Notes under the pieces: generated by a model
Databases searched by the model: none
The model's input: only the letters and a program-made list of their open reading frames with translations
Told to the model about the DNA's origin: nothing
In this document: in pieces, positions 54,141-63,774 of the stretch
Layout of the letters: each line of letters begins with the position of its first letter
How positions within the stretch are numbered: position 1 is the first letter of the stretch
Position numbers and translations under genes: made by a program
Origin: Acidobacteriota bacterium
Lineage (GTDB): Bacteria; Acidobacteriota; Terriglobia; Terriglobales; Acidobacteriaceae
Assembly: GCA_021792135.1 (NCBI GenBank)
Contig: JAJYVF010000016.1
Span: 62,001-126,000 of the forward strand
Direction: 5' to 3'
Length of the DNA: 64,000 nt

Positions 54141-55412
54141 ATGAAAGTCCTGGTCATCGGTGGCGGCGGCCGCGAGCACGCCCTTTGTGCGGCCATCCGC
54201 CGCTCTTCCCGCGTCAGGGATCTTGTCTGCGCCCCCGGCAACGGCGGCATCGCCTCCGCGGCCCGCTGCGTTCCCGCCAGCCAGAAGGATCTCGGCGATC
54301 TGCTGCGCGTCGTCAACGAGGAGCAACCCGACCTCACCGTCGTGGGCCCCGAAGTTCCCCTTGCCCTGGGTCTGGTCGACGAGATGAAGCGCCGCGGCCT
54401 GCCCGTTTTCGGCCCCACCCGCGAAGCCGCCATGCTCGAAACCAGCAAGGCGTGGGCCCGGCGCTTCATGCAGCGTCACCACATTCCCGCGCCCAACTAC
54501 GCTGTCTGCAGTTCGCGCCAGGAGGCACTCAGCGCCCTCGACCTCTTCCACTGCCCGGTCGTCGTCAAAGCCGACGGCCTTGCCGCTGGCAAGGGTGTCG
54601 TCATCTGCGAGCGCAGGCAGGATGCCGAGCAGGCCATCGCCGGCCTCTTCAGCGGGCAGCTCCTCGGCTTTGCTGAAACCAGCGTCATCGTCGAGGAGCA
54701 CCTTGCTGGCGAGGAGCTCTCCTTTCTGGTTCTCAGCGACGGCAAGCACGCCACGCCGCTGGTTCCCGCCCAGGACCACAAGCGCCTCGGCGAAGGCGAT
54801 ACTGGCCCCAACACCGGGGGCATGGGCGTCTACTCCACCGACTCCATGCTCGACCCCAAAATGCGCGACTGGATCCTCCATCACATTGCGCAGCCCGCCA
54901 TCGATGGCATGGCCGCCGAGGAGACTCCGTTCGTCGGCGTGCTCTACTGCGGCCTCATGATGACCGCCAGGGGCCCCATGGTCCTTGAGTTCAATGCCCG
55001 CTTCGGCGACCCGGAAACCCAGGCCATCCTCGTCCGCCTCGACAGCGACCTGCTCGAAGCCCTTGAAGCGTGCGTGGAAGGCCGCCTCAGCGACACCGAA
55101 TTCCGCTGGAAACCCGGTGCCTCGGCCTGCGTCGTCGCCGCCTCCGAGGGTTACCCCGGCAACTACACCGCGGGCCGCCTCATCACCGGCCTCGAAGCCG
55201 CCGCCGAAGTTCCCAACGTGCAGATCTTCCATGCCGGCACTACGCTCGACGACGGCCAGTACCGCACCAGCGGAGGCCGCGTGCTCGGCGTCACCGCCAC
55301 CGGCCCCGACCTCAGAGCCGCCCTGGCCTCCGCCTACGAGGCCATCGGGCGCATTCACTTTGAAGGCATGATCTACCGCCGGGACATTGGCCACCGCGCC
55401 CTCAGGCGCTGA
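54141..55412 (+). CDS. purD: phosphoribosylamine-glycine ligase
   Basis: Second enzyme of purine synthesis, an ATP-grasp ligase joining glycine to phosphoribosylamine; 423 residues, family length. The N-terminus KVLVIGGGGREHAL is diagnostic. Further motifs are DLTVVGPEVPLALGLVD, VVKADGLAAGKGVVIC, DTGPNTGGMGVYS and the metal-binding LEFNARFGDPETQ. It follows the transporter operon by 57 bp. Confidence 0.97.
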   Translation: MKVLVIGGGGREHALCAAIRRSSRVRDLVCAPGNGGIASAARCVPASQKDLGDLLRVVNEEQPDLTVVGPEVPLALGLVDEMKRRGLPVFGPTREAAMLETSKAWARRFMQRHHIPAPNYAVCSSRQEALSALDLFHCPVVVKADGLAAGKGVVICERRQDAEQAIAGLFSGQLLGFAETSVIVEEHLAGEELSFLVLSDGKHATPLVPAQDHKRLGEGDTGPNTGGMGVYSTDSMLDPKMRDWILHHIAQPAIDGMAAEETPFVGVLYCGLMMTARGPMVLEFNARFGDPETQAILVRLDSDLLEALEACVEGRLSDTEFRWKPGASACVVAASEGYPGNYTAGRLITGLEAAAEVPNVQIFHAGTTLDDGQYRTSGGRVLGVTATGPDLRAALASAYEAIGRIHFEGMIYRRDIGHRALRR

Positions 55413-55625
55413 TTGAGGCTTAGTCCGGTGCCGGCTCGCCTGAGCCGCCAATTCCGAGAAACATGACAACGGCCCGATTCAGCCGCACCATATCCTTGTC
55501 CCACAGCCGGCCGATTCGTACCCGAAGCTTCGTCCTGGGAACGGTCGTCGGCGGTGAACCGCTGATCGCAGGTAATCTTCGGGTCTTTTGCTTCCGCGCC
55601 CGCAACTAATTAGACTCCGAATCAA

Positions 55626-56660
<1,035 letters not shown>

Positions 56661-57012
56661 TTAAGGTCCGCCAGTTGTCCCGGTTATCGTCGCTCCCGAA
56701 GGTCGGTCGCTCTGATTCATTGCACCAGGTTGCAGGTCTTCCTCATTCCGGGCATGTTGTCTGGTGTCAACGGTAATTTGCGGATCGGCGCATGAGAAAA
56801 GCCCTGCTGGCGGGAGGGCTCGCAGGGCTCTTCTCTCTGACGTATCGTCACTTCCAGAATCAGGTCGGCGAAATTCGGAAGGCAAGCACAAACTTCGAGC
56901 GCACATTACCGAAGTAAGGCATGCCGGGAGCCCAGCCATCCCGAACCCGATCATCGTGATGCCGCGAACAGGAGCCCTCAACCCAGGCCCATGGTTCATG
57001 GCCTCCGGGGCA
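56661..57012. other. 352-bp region between convergent ruvB and arsM
   Basis: A convergent spacer. It contains one very short frame at 56792-56917, annotated separately with low confidence, and no clear terminator hairpin with a U-tract. Confidence 0.4.
56792..56917 (+). CDS. possible 41-residue small protein or gene stump
   Basis: MRKALLAGGLAGLFSLTYRH... has a hydrophobic N-terminus followed by a charged stretch (VGEIRKASTNFERTLPK). It could be a micro-membrane protein or the start of a lost exported gene. There is no convincing RBS (GGCGC before the ATG). Weakly supported. Confidence 0.2.
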   Translation: MRKALLAGGLAGLFSLTYRHFQNQVGEIRKASTNFERTLPK

Positions 57013-57918
57013 TCAGCCACAGCAGCCCGGTCCGCAGCCGGACCTCGCTGCCGGTTTGACCGCATAAACCTTCACGCTGGCTGCGGCCGCATTGACATCG
57101 TAGTGACGCAGCAGCGTCCTGAGATCCTCATGGAATGGCTGCTCTGGCGGAGTGCCGCAGCAGCTCTGCGCCGCGGGGGCCGCCGCCGATCCCTGCATGC
57201 CAGCGGAGCAGCAGCATGCCTGATTTTCCGCTTTGCTGTAGGCATTGAGGTCCGTCCCGCTGTCGACGATCTCCACATGCGCAAAACCTGCGCGGAGCAG
57301 GCCGGTGCGGTAATCCTCGATCCGGATCGCGCCGGCAATGCACCCGACGTACGCGGCCAGGCTGGAGGTCACTTCCTCCGGCAGATCTGCTTTGAGCGCG
57401 ATATCGCTGACGGCGAGTCGGCCACCAGGCCGGAGCACGCGGAGGATCTCGCGGAAGACCGCGGGTTTGTCCGGCGCAAGGTTCAGAACGCAGTTGCTGA
57501 TCACGCAGTCGACGGAAGCGTCGGGCAGCGGCAACCGGTCAATGGTCGTCTGGTGAAACTCCACGTTGGCGTAGCCGCCAGCCTCCGCGTTGGCGCGCGC
57601 ACGCGCGATCATCTCCGGCGTCATGTCGATCCCGATCACGCGGCCGCTCAGCCCAACCTTCCTGGCTGCCAAAAAGACATCGAGACCGCCGCCGCAGCCG
57701 AGATCGACGACCACCTCGCCCGCTTTCAGATGAGCCGTCGCCGTCGGATTCCCGCAGGAGAGCCCCATATTGGCCTGCGCGGGAATCGATGTGAGTTCCT
57801 CCGCCGTGTACCCAAAAGCCTCCGCAACCGCCCGGACTCCGTCGTGCTCGCCTGACAGCGCGCTCGTCGCAACTGCTCCATATTTCGCCTTCACCGAATC
57901 CAGCAGACCCTCGCCCAT
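57013..57918 (-). CDS. arsM: arsenite S-adenosylmethionine methyltransferase-like protein
   Basis: A 301-residue class I SAM methyltransferase. The motif I is [16 protein letters not shown], then GIDMTPEMI. The three As(III)-binding cysteines typical of ArsM are found in [17 protein letters not shown] and YVGCIAGA. The C-terminus carries extra Cys clusters ([20 protein letters not shown]), as in many bacterial ArsM proteins. It is expected to methylate arsenite to volatile or less toxic species. The ATG 57918 follows GGAAGGGAGCGG. No arsR or arsenite pump is nearby. Confidence 0.93.
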   Translation of the reverse strand: MGEGLLDSVKAKYGAVATSALSGEHDGVRAVAEAFGYTAEELTSIPAQANMGLSCGNPTATAHLKAGEVVVDLGCGGGLDVFLAARKVGLSGRVIGIDMTPEMIARARANAEAGGYANVEFHQTTIDRLPLPDASVDCVISNCVLNLAPDKPAVFREILRVLRPGGRLAVSDIALKADLPEEVTSSLAAYVGCIAGAIRIEDYRTGLLRAGFAHVEIVDSGTDLNAYSKAENQACCCSAGMQGSAAAPAAQSCCGTPPEQPFHEDLRTLLRHYDVNAAAASVKVYAVKPAARSGCGPGCCG

Positions 57919-58235
57919 TCCCGCTCCCTTCCTGACATATGCGTTAAGGCGACTATAAAACACGCGCAACACATGCGACAAGGCAAATGTGATGCCTGGC
58001 TGGCTGAAAGTCATCCTCTGGCTGATTACCGGGATGCGGCGGCTGCTTCAGCGGGAAATGCCCCGGCCGCTCCGGACGGCGCACGAGCGCAATGTTCTCT
58101 GCAGCGAACCGGCCCCCGGTCCCCGCCATCTCTGAAGACAGACTGGGCTGGGAGTTCGGCGATTCCCGATGGTCGCGAAGAGAAGATATGAACCTCCGGC
58201 CGGGGGCTGCATGCGAGCCAGCCATGCCATCCAGC
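57919..58235. other. 317-bp intergenic region
   Basis: Promoter region of arsM, with the 3' flank of the leftward membrane-protein gene. No repeat, hairpin or small gene with support is seen. Confidence 0.4.
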
Positions 58236-59474
58236 TCAGATCCGCAGGAACAGTCGTTTGCGATACATCCAGTGGAGGGAGAGCCAGTACAGGACCATGA
58301 CGGTCGCCCCAGTCACCAATGGCTCAAGTCCCGTTCCGAAGACACGGAAGATCCGGTATCCGAAATTGATGTGGAGGTTGCGGATCAGGAACTCCTCCCA
58401 TAAATGCGCAATCATGTACGCAGCGATGGAGTTCATGCCGACGACCACCAGCGGAAACGACCAGCGGCGATATCCCTTCACGTCAATCAGCCAGGAGAAG
58501 GCTGCCAGGAAACAAAAACAGACTCCGCCGCTGAACAGGGTCCAGGCGGGCGTCCAGATTCGTTTCACAATTGGGCAGATGCCCGTCCAGTGCAGAAGCA
58601 GGCCGGCCGCCATGAGCAGCGCACCGGCTGCCAGGAACTTACGAATCGGGATCCGGGGAGCCGCGGACCGGAACCATTCTCCAGCGCGGATTCCCAGCAG
58701 CATCGTCCCCAGGGTGGGGATGAAGCTCAGCGTCAGGTAACCGCCCGAGTTGAACACAAACGGAGACGTGCGCGGAAACAGGTTCAGGAACCACACGTCG
58801 AACGCCTGCCCCAGGTTGCTGTTCATGTTCCAGTGCGACGCGAAGCCTGTGAAGTTGTGCGTCCACCCGGCCGGTACCCCGACTGCCGCATAGTTGAAGT
58901 TCGCGCCGGGTGCCGGGTACATTGCCCACGCCAGCCAATATCCAAAGAGGAGCGTGCCCAGGGCGGTCCACTGCCAGCGCGGGCGGGCGTGCGCCAGCAG
59001 GAAGGCGAAACTATAGCCCAGGCCGATCTGGGTCAGCGTGTCCTCAAAGGTGAAGTAGGTTTGCGTGCTGTCCAGCGAGCGCAGAAAGATCCCCAGGATC
59101 ACCAGCACAAAGCTCCGCCAGATGGCATGCGCAACCTGATGCGCGAGGCTTTCGCCCTTCCGGATTCTGCTCGCAATGGAATAAGGCAGCGCCACCCCGA
59201 CAAGGAATGTGAACCCTGGCTGGATGGTGTCATGCAGGCTCATCCCGGCCCATGGTACATGCGTCTGGTTGAAGGCGAGCACATGCCAGAACAGGCTCCC
59301 CGGATAGGCCCGGGACACCGCGGCAAACTGCATCACCTCGCCCATCATGAGCAGCATCACAAGTCCGCGATAGGCATCGACGGCGATGTTGCGGGGAGGT
59401 GGGGCCACCGATTTTTCGCGGGCGCTCCCGGAAAGATTGGCGTCAGGCTTCGTGAAGTCCAGAGTTGCTGCCAT
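58236..59474 (-). CDS. DUF5009/heparan-glucosaminide-acetyltransferase-like membrane protein
   Basis: A 412-residue integral membrane protein with about 10-11 helices. The N-terminal 'VDAYRGLVMLLMM' after a short cytosolic leader, followed by WAGMSLHDTIQPGFTFLVGVALP and the C-terminal VVVGMNSIAAYMIAHL, match the family related to heparan-alpha-glucosaminide N-acetyltransferase (DUF1624/DUF5009). It probably transfers acetyl groups to a sugar across the membrane. The ATG 59474 is preceded by GGAGACGG; a 73-codon upstream extension is rejected as low quality. Confidence 0.85.
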   Translation of the reverse strand: MAATLDFTKPDANLSGSAREKSVAPPPRNIAVDAYRGLVMLLMMGEVMQFAAVSRAYPGSLFWHVLAFNQTHVPWAGMSLHDTIQPGFTFLVGVALPYSIASRIRKGESLAHQVAHAIWRSFVLVILGIFLRSLDSTQTYFTFEDTLTQIGLGYSFAFLLAHARPRWQWTALGTLLFGYWLAWAMYPAPGANFNYAAVGVPAGWTHNFTGFASHWNMNSNLGQAFDVWFLNLFPRTSPFVFNSGGYLTLSFIPTLGTMLLGIRAGEWFRSAAPRIPIRKFLAAGALLMAAGLLLHWTGICPIVKRIWTPAWTLFSGGVCFCFLAAFSWLIDVKGYRRWSFPLVVVGMNSIAAYMIAHLWEEFLIRNLHINFGYRIFRVFGTGLEPLVTGATVMVLYWLSLHWMYRKRLFLRI

Positions 59475-59729
59475 GGAACCGTCTCCTGCGGCTCGCAATG
59501 CGGTCGGGATCCGGTCCCCGGCGGCGGGCCGGTAAAGTGGGTGTAGGCTACCACGAGCTGCGCACCGGCGGCCATTTTCCTTTCCCCGCGGATGCCATGG
59601 GCATACGGGAACGGCGCGGGTGCTGCTGGGGCATGAGACCGAACAGACGACGCGCGCGTTCTGCATCGAGTCAGTTCCCGCGGAGGCACGCAAAGCAGTC
59701 TTCGCCTGGAAAGGCCAAATGAACCCAAA

Positions 59730-59748
59730 TTCCCCTGCAGCAGGGGAA
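59730..59748 (-). terminator. hairpin downstream of left tRNA-Pro copy
   Basis: TTCCCCTG / CAGGGGAA is a perfect 8-bp stem with a 3-nt loop, followed by TTT on the - strand. It is placed 37 bp after the 3' end of the leftward tRNA. It was probably the terminator of the tRNA-Pro transcript before the island separated it from the intact gene. Confidence 0.6.
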
Positions 59749-59782
59749 GGGAAGTATGCTAATTCATTGATTTTGCGGGATT

Positions 59783-59860
<78 letters not shown>

Positions 59861-59862
<2 letters not shown>

Positions 59863-59880
59863 TTAGAATCAGTCCTTTGC
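59861..59880. repeat. left 20-bp imperfect terminal inverted repeat of island
   Basis: CTTTAGAATCAGTCCTTTGC matches the reverse complement of 63757-63776 at 17 of 20 positions, the first 11 being perfect. It lies immediately inside the left tRNA copy. Possible recombinase arm or core-binding site. Confidence 0.7.
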
Positions 59881-59920
59881 AAAATTTCTCCCGCAATTTG
59901 ACCCCCTGGGGAGGAATTTC

Positions 59921-60166
59921 ATGGCTGGTTTCGCGGACTTCATCAAACACCGCAAATACTTCGTTTGCGTCTCGCCCGCAACCCTCGATTGGTATGAGCA
60001 CTGCTTTCACTGGATACCTGAGAGTCCCTCGCAAGCCGACCTCCAGAACGCCGTGATTGCTAGGGCCTTCTTTGGTAGCGAATACCGTGATGGACTGGTC
60101 ATCAGACGCTGGGATGAGTTTCAACAGTCCGCTCTCGCCCTTGGCCTCAACGCAACGCCCGCATAA
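59921..60166 (+). pseudogene. tyrosine recombinase (integrase), N-terminal stump
   Basis: An 81-residue frame with a strong GGGGAGGAATTTC ribosome site. The segment FADFIKHRKYFVCVSPATLDWYEH and the following ..W.......ADLQNAVI pattern match the N-terminal SAM-like core-binding domain of phage-type tyrosine recombinases (F..F...R....VSP.T...Y...L.WL). From about residue 50 the sequence no longer fits and the R-H-R-Y catalytic domain is absent. Its location 60 bp inside the left att site, reading into the island, is where an integrase gene is expected. A truncated, inactive relic. Confidence 0.65.
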
Positions 60167-60603
60167 GTGGCCGGTCACGATTCGCGGACATCCGGGGCTT
60201 AAGTCGAGACCGTCCCCGGGTTCATCTGTGATCGTTGTCAATAAAACCCCTGCCCCCGGCTCTTGCCTCCTCCACTTGCGTCCGCAAGACGCACAAATCG
60301 GTTTCACGAAGCAGCCTCCACGGTGCTAACCGCCGCAAGGCAGGTCCGAGGAAATGGCGATGCCAGGGCCGCTGACCTGATTGCTGTATGCTTTGGGTTT
60401 TGCCGGGAGAATAGACGAGAGATATTCGCTTGAAATGTGAGCGCAGTCACCATTCGCGAATTTTGGGGCTGACGAAAGTCATGTCTGCGGGAGGCGAGCA
60501 GGCCAGCGGAGTAGGCCGGTTGAGAGGGCAAGTGGAAAACGAGGAACCAAATCGCGGTACAACTGAGCGCCCCCACTGCCGTATTGGGAAGCGGTTAATG
60601 TCC

Positions 60604-60618
60604 TAAACGATTGATTCT
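60604..60618. repeat. 15-bp direct repeat flanking the RM module (left)
   Basis: TAAACGATTGATTCT occurs here and again at 63758-63772, the second copy just inside the right island end. The two copies bracket exactly the RHH, methyltransferase, endonuclease and Vsr genes. Confidence 0.75.
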
Positions 60619-60649
60619 TCGGTACAATCCCGGCGTGCTCTTTCGGTCT

Positions 60650-60687
60650 TGCTGCAACATGCAGCAGATTGCATCAAAATGCTGCAA
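60650..60687. promoter_or_regulatory. palindromic candidate operator of the RM module
   Basis: TGCTGCA-ACA-TGCAGCA (60650-60666) is a perfect 7-bp inverted repeat, with a further TGCTGCAA half-site at 60680-60687, 30 bp downstream. The cluster ends 33 bp before the start of the ribbon-helix-helix-like gene, so autoregulation by that protein is plausible. Confidence 0.5.
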
Positions 60688-60719
60688 ACTGCCCCCATGC
60701 GTGCCATACTAGGAAGTGC

Positions 60720-60938
60720 ATGGCGGCTCAGCCCAAAACCGGAAGCCCGAAAAATCGGCTATCTGTTTCGCTTACGGATTCAGAGCTGACAGAGCTACTC
60801 TCGCTCAAGGACCGGCACCATGTCTCGCTGGCGTGGCTCGGTCGGCAGGCCATCGTGGAATTCATTGCGAAGTACCGGGAAGAGCACGTGCAGCTTCCGC
60901 TGAAGCTGACGATAAGGAGCATACATGACCGCTCCTAG
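60720..60938 (+). CDS. ribbon-helix-helix-like small DNA-binding protein
   Basis: A 72-residue protein. The segment NRLSVSLTDSELTELLSL then HHVSLAWLGRQAIVEFIAKY has the beta-strand/helix/helix pattern of CopG/Arc-type ribbon-helix-helix regulators. The ATG at 60720 follows AGGAAG; an in-frame ATG 17 codons earlier is less likely because the extra residues are Cys/His-rich and not family-like. It overlaps the methyltransferase start by 14 bp, so the two are translationally coupled. Likely role: control of methyltransferase expression (inferred). Confidence 0.75.
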   Translation: MAAQPKTGSPKNRLSVSLTDSELTELLSLKDRHHVSLAWLGRQAIVEFIAKYREEHVQLPLKLTIRSIHDRS

Positions 60939-62103
60939 AAATCTCACCGCCATAGACCTGTTTTGCGGCGCGGGCGGACTGTCCGAAGGATTCAGGCACG
61001 CAGGCTTTCACGTGCTCGCGGGGCAGGACTTCGACGCAACGGCGGGCGCAACATTTGCAGCAACGCACCATGAGGCGAAATTCATTCCCGGCCCTATCCA
61101 GGAAGTCACGGCCTCGCAGTTGCTCCGCACCACGGGCTTGAAACGCGGAGATGTGGACGTGCTTATCGGCGGCCCGCCGTGCCAAGGCTATTCCGTTTAC
61201 AACCATCAGCGCGGAGCCGATGACCCACGCGCAGGCTTGTTCCGCGAATACCTGCGAATTGTGGACGGCTTGCGGCCAAAGTGGCTCGTGATGGAAAACG
61301 TCACCGGAATCACTTCGATTTCCGGTGGGGCGATAGTGCGCGAGATTGAACGCGGGATGGACAAGCTCGGATACCGTGTCCGGATGAAGGTGCTGAAGGC
61401 TGAAGAATTCGGTGTTCCGCAAGAGCGGCGGCGCATCTTCTTCATCGCTACTAGGACCGACCATCCCATTCTTTTCCCCAGCCCGACCCACGGACCAGGC
61501 CTTGCGGAGTTTGTAACGATTTGGGATGCAATTTCGGACCTACCCCAGGTAGCCAACGGCGGCACGAGTAGCAATCCGGCTTATGCGAGCGCTCCTAAGA
61601 ACGAGTACCAGCGGATGCTACGCGGCAGGGAGCGGCAAGTCACGAATCACGAGGCCCCCCATTTGGCGCGTGTGAACGAAGAGCGCATGAAGCACATTCC
61701 GCCGGGCGGATCGTGGAGAGACCTTCCGTTTGCGCTGCTCCCGCAAGGAATGCGCCGGGCAAAGAGAAGCGACCATACGAAGCGCTACGGACGGCCCCGC
61801 AAAACGGATTTGGCCTGCACGATTCTGACGAAGTGCGACGTGCATTGGGGTGCTTATATTCACCCTGTCCAAAACCGCGCCATCACAGTGCGCGAGGCTG
61901 CGAGGCTACAGTCTTTCCCCGACTCGTTTGTGTTTCAGGGCAGCAGGACGGATCAATACAAGCAAGTGGGCAATGCCGTGCCACCCCTGCTGGGCTACCA
62001 AGTGGCAAAGGCTGTATTGGCAGCGATGGAAGCACCCGACGCGGAAGATTCCATTGCTGACGCAATTCCGGGTGAGTTGTTCGACTTCGCGGCAGCAGTC
62101 TAG
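60925..62103 (+). CDS. DNA (cytosine-5-)-methyltransferase
   Basis: A 392-residue C5 methyltransferase with all principal motifs in order: I (DLFCGAGGLS, 11-20), IV with catalytic Cys86 (GGPPCQGYS), VI (MENVTGI), VIII (QERRRIFFIA), a target-recognition region of about 100 residues, IX (TVREAARLQSFPD) and X (QVGNAVPPLL). It modifies cytosine in DNA to protect against the neighbouring endonuclease. The target sequence cannot be read from the protein. It converges with the endonuclease gene, the two stops overlapping by 4 bp. Confidence 0.97.
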   Translation: MTAPRNLTAIDLFCGAGGLSEGFRHAGFHVLAGQDFDATAGATFAATHHEAKFIPGPIQEVTASQLLRTTGLKRGDVDVLIGGPPCQGYSVYNHQRGADDPRAGLFREYLRIVDGLRPKWLVMENVTGITSISGGAIVREIERGMDKLGYRVRMKVLKAEEFGVPQERRRIFFIATRTDHPILFPSPTHGPGLAEFVTIWDAISDLPQVANGGTSSNPAYASAPKNEYQRMLRGRERQVTNHEAPHLARVNEERMKHIPPGGSWRDLPFALLPQGMRRAKRSDHTKRYGRPRKTDLACTILTKCDVHWGAYIHPVQNRAITVREAARLQSFPDSFVFQGSRTDQYKQVGNAVPPLLGYQVAKAVLAAMEAPDAEDSIADAIPGELFDFAAAV

Positions 62104-63131
62104 TCCTGGTCCGGCACTTCCTCCGGTATCTCTGCTCCTGTCGCGTCGGCTTCGGTGCGTGTTGGTGCGTCCTTCAGCTTGCCTGCGATGCGGCGCTCAA
62201 ATTCCTGCTTGGGCACAGGCTTACCGCCGGTCAGTCCTTCAACCGACCGCTCCAGCGTAGTGAGCCGGACTTCATCAAGCACCATGCGTGAGTGTTTCTC
62301 TCCGGGGACCTCATCGAAGCGCACAATGAACCACGCAATATCAGCATTTGAAATATCCGTTACGCGGTCCATCTCTCCAATGGAATCGAAGAAAGCACGG
62401 TCCACCACGACGACCATCTTCTTGCCCCAGCGCCGAAGGGTAGGAATCTTGATTTGCAGTTGCGGCATCAGGCGCTTGGGTCCACTACTGCGGTAATCGG
62501 GCCTGCGCCTTCCTGCCGGGAAAATGATCCAGTCCACACTGGTGTCCGCATACGCCGTGAATTCCCCGAGCATCGCGTCACCTGAAAAGTACACAGCTTG
62601 AATCTCTACGGCGCACCATTCCATCGGCGCTCCGGGAGCTGTCTTGTTGCTTACGAGAATCATGTCAAACCGGCCAACGTCATCCCCGCCTTCGTTGTCG
62701 GTTGTCGCCCCCGCCTCCAGGAAGCCGACCTCCCCGACAAGACGCGGATTATCGTCCCCGAGAAGCTGGCCGCCCACCCAGCGGAAGATGTCCAGGTTTT
62801 CGCGGAAGCGATAGGGGCAGGTAGCACGTAGTCCGCCCTGTGTGCCTGCGACAATATCAGCAGCAGCCCGGCCCGTTCCTTCGTGCTGGTGGTACGTGTA
62901 GAGCCGCAGTGAACAGACTCCGCCGGGCTTCGTGCAGATTGCGTTTCCCTGCGAGGATTTGAACGGGCACGGTTGCGGGTCACGCTCCCGTTTCTTCTTG
63001 AGTTGCTCGGCACCGAAGTACTGGCGCTCGGTGGGGGTAAGCTCATTCAATCGGTTTCCGAACCACTCACCGATACCAAAGCGAGGTGTAGCGTCCTTGG
63101 GCTTTCGGGCGGCTTTCTTCCGTTCTGCCAT
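62100..63131 (-). CDS. NotI-family type II restriction endonuclease with Cys4 metal site
   Basis: A 343-residue protein resembling NotI in its diagnostic arrangement. Four cysteines (C55 in CPF, C66, C73 in GVC, C105 in CPYR) correspond to the Cys4 iron-binding fold. A PD-(D/E)xK-type active site is formed by D156 (RFDMI) and E176-x-Q178 (AVEIQ), where NotI likewise has Asp then Glu-x-Gln. The N-terminus is basic (ERKKAARKPKDATP). The recognition site may be long and GC-rich as in NotI, but this is inference. It is paired tail-to-tail with the C5 methyltransferase. Confidence 0.8.
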   Translation of the reverse strand: MAERKKAARKPKDATPRFGIGEWFGNRLNELTPTERQYFGAEQLKKKRERDPQPCPFKSSQGNAICTKPGGVCSLRLYTYHQHEGTGRAAADIVAGTQGGLRATCPYRFRENLDIFRWVGGQLLGDDNPRLVGEVGFLEAGATTDNEGGDDVGRFDMILVSNKTAPGAPMEWCAVEIQAVYFSGDAMLGEFTAYADTSVDWIIFPAGRRRPDYRSSGPKRLMPQLQIKIPTLRRWGKKMVVVVDRAFFDSIGEMDRVTDISNADIAWFIVRFDEVPGEKHSRMVLDEVRLTTLERSVEGLTGGKPVPKQEFERRIAGKLKDAPTRTEADATGAEIPEEVPDQD

Positions 63132-63246
63132 CAGGCTCCATTCCGAAGCGCAAACCGTGAGTCCGCGCCGGAGTACAAATCACTCAGGGCATGACGGAAT
63201 TCACATTGCAGCGGTATTCGACTCGAACTGAGAATCCCGATTCATT

Positions 63247-63699
63247 ATGCCACCCATGAAAAAGACCGAGAAAAAGCCAACAGCGAAACGGCTCTCCCGC
63301 AGCGAAAATATGCGGCGCATAACGGGCAAGAACACCACGCCCGAGCTTATCGTGAGACGCCTGCTCTTCCAGCAAGGCTTTCGCTATCGGCTCCACAGGC
63401 CGGAGCTGCCGGGCAAACCGGACATCGTTTTCGTGTCGCGGCGCAAAGTCATCTTCGTTCATGGCTGTTTCTGGCACGCTCACTCTTGCCGCATCGCGCA
63501 CCAACCGAGAACGAATGAGGGCTATTGGTCACCGAAGTTGCGGCGCAACCAGGAGCGGGACACGCGCCACCTTGCCGCCCTGAAAGCCGCCGGGTGGAAG
63601 GTGCTCACAATTTGGGAATGTGAGCTGAAAGACGTGCGGTCGGTGGAACGCAAGCTGCTACGGTTTTTGAACAACACCAAAGAGCGGCGGAAGGGCTAA
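63247..63699 (+). CDS. vsr: very short patch repair (Vsr) endonuclease
   Basis: A 150-residue Vsr nuclease that nicks beside T:G mismatches created when 5-methylcytosine deaminates. Family motifs are RSENMRRITGKNTTPE, catalytic Asp59 in GKPDIVF, and the zinc/catalytic cluster VHGCFWHAHSC with the later WEC (Cys125). Its presence beside a C5 methyltransferase is typical. It diverges from the endonuclease across 115 bp. An alternative start is the ATG 9 bases downstream. Confidence 0.95.
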   Translation: MPPMKKTEKKPTAKRLSRSENMRRITGKNTTPELIVRRLLFQQGFRYRLHRPELPGKPDIVFVSRRKVIFVHGCFWHAHSCRIAHQPRTNEGYWSPKLRRNQERDTRHLAALKAAGWKVLTIWECELKDVRSVERKLLRFLNNTKERRKG

Positions 63700-63756
63700 A
63701 ATTAGTTGTAAAAATTGACCCCCTGTGCGAGACTTTTCAGCACGGGATAATTTCTT

Positions 63757-63774
63757 GTAAACGATTGATTCTAA

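Larger units (their letters stand above)
60308..60719. other. 412-bp non-coding stretch upstream of the restriction-modification module
   Basis: No supported gene. It contains the 15-bp repeat at 60604-60618, a TACAAT box-like element at 60623-60628 and the palindromic site at 60650-60666. It probably includes the promoter of the RHH-methyltransferase operon and the deletion scar of the integrase. Confidence 0.4.
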
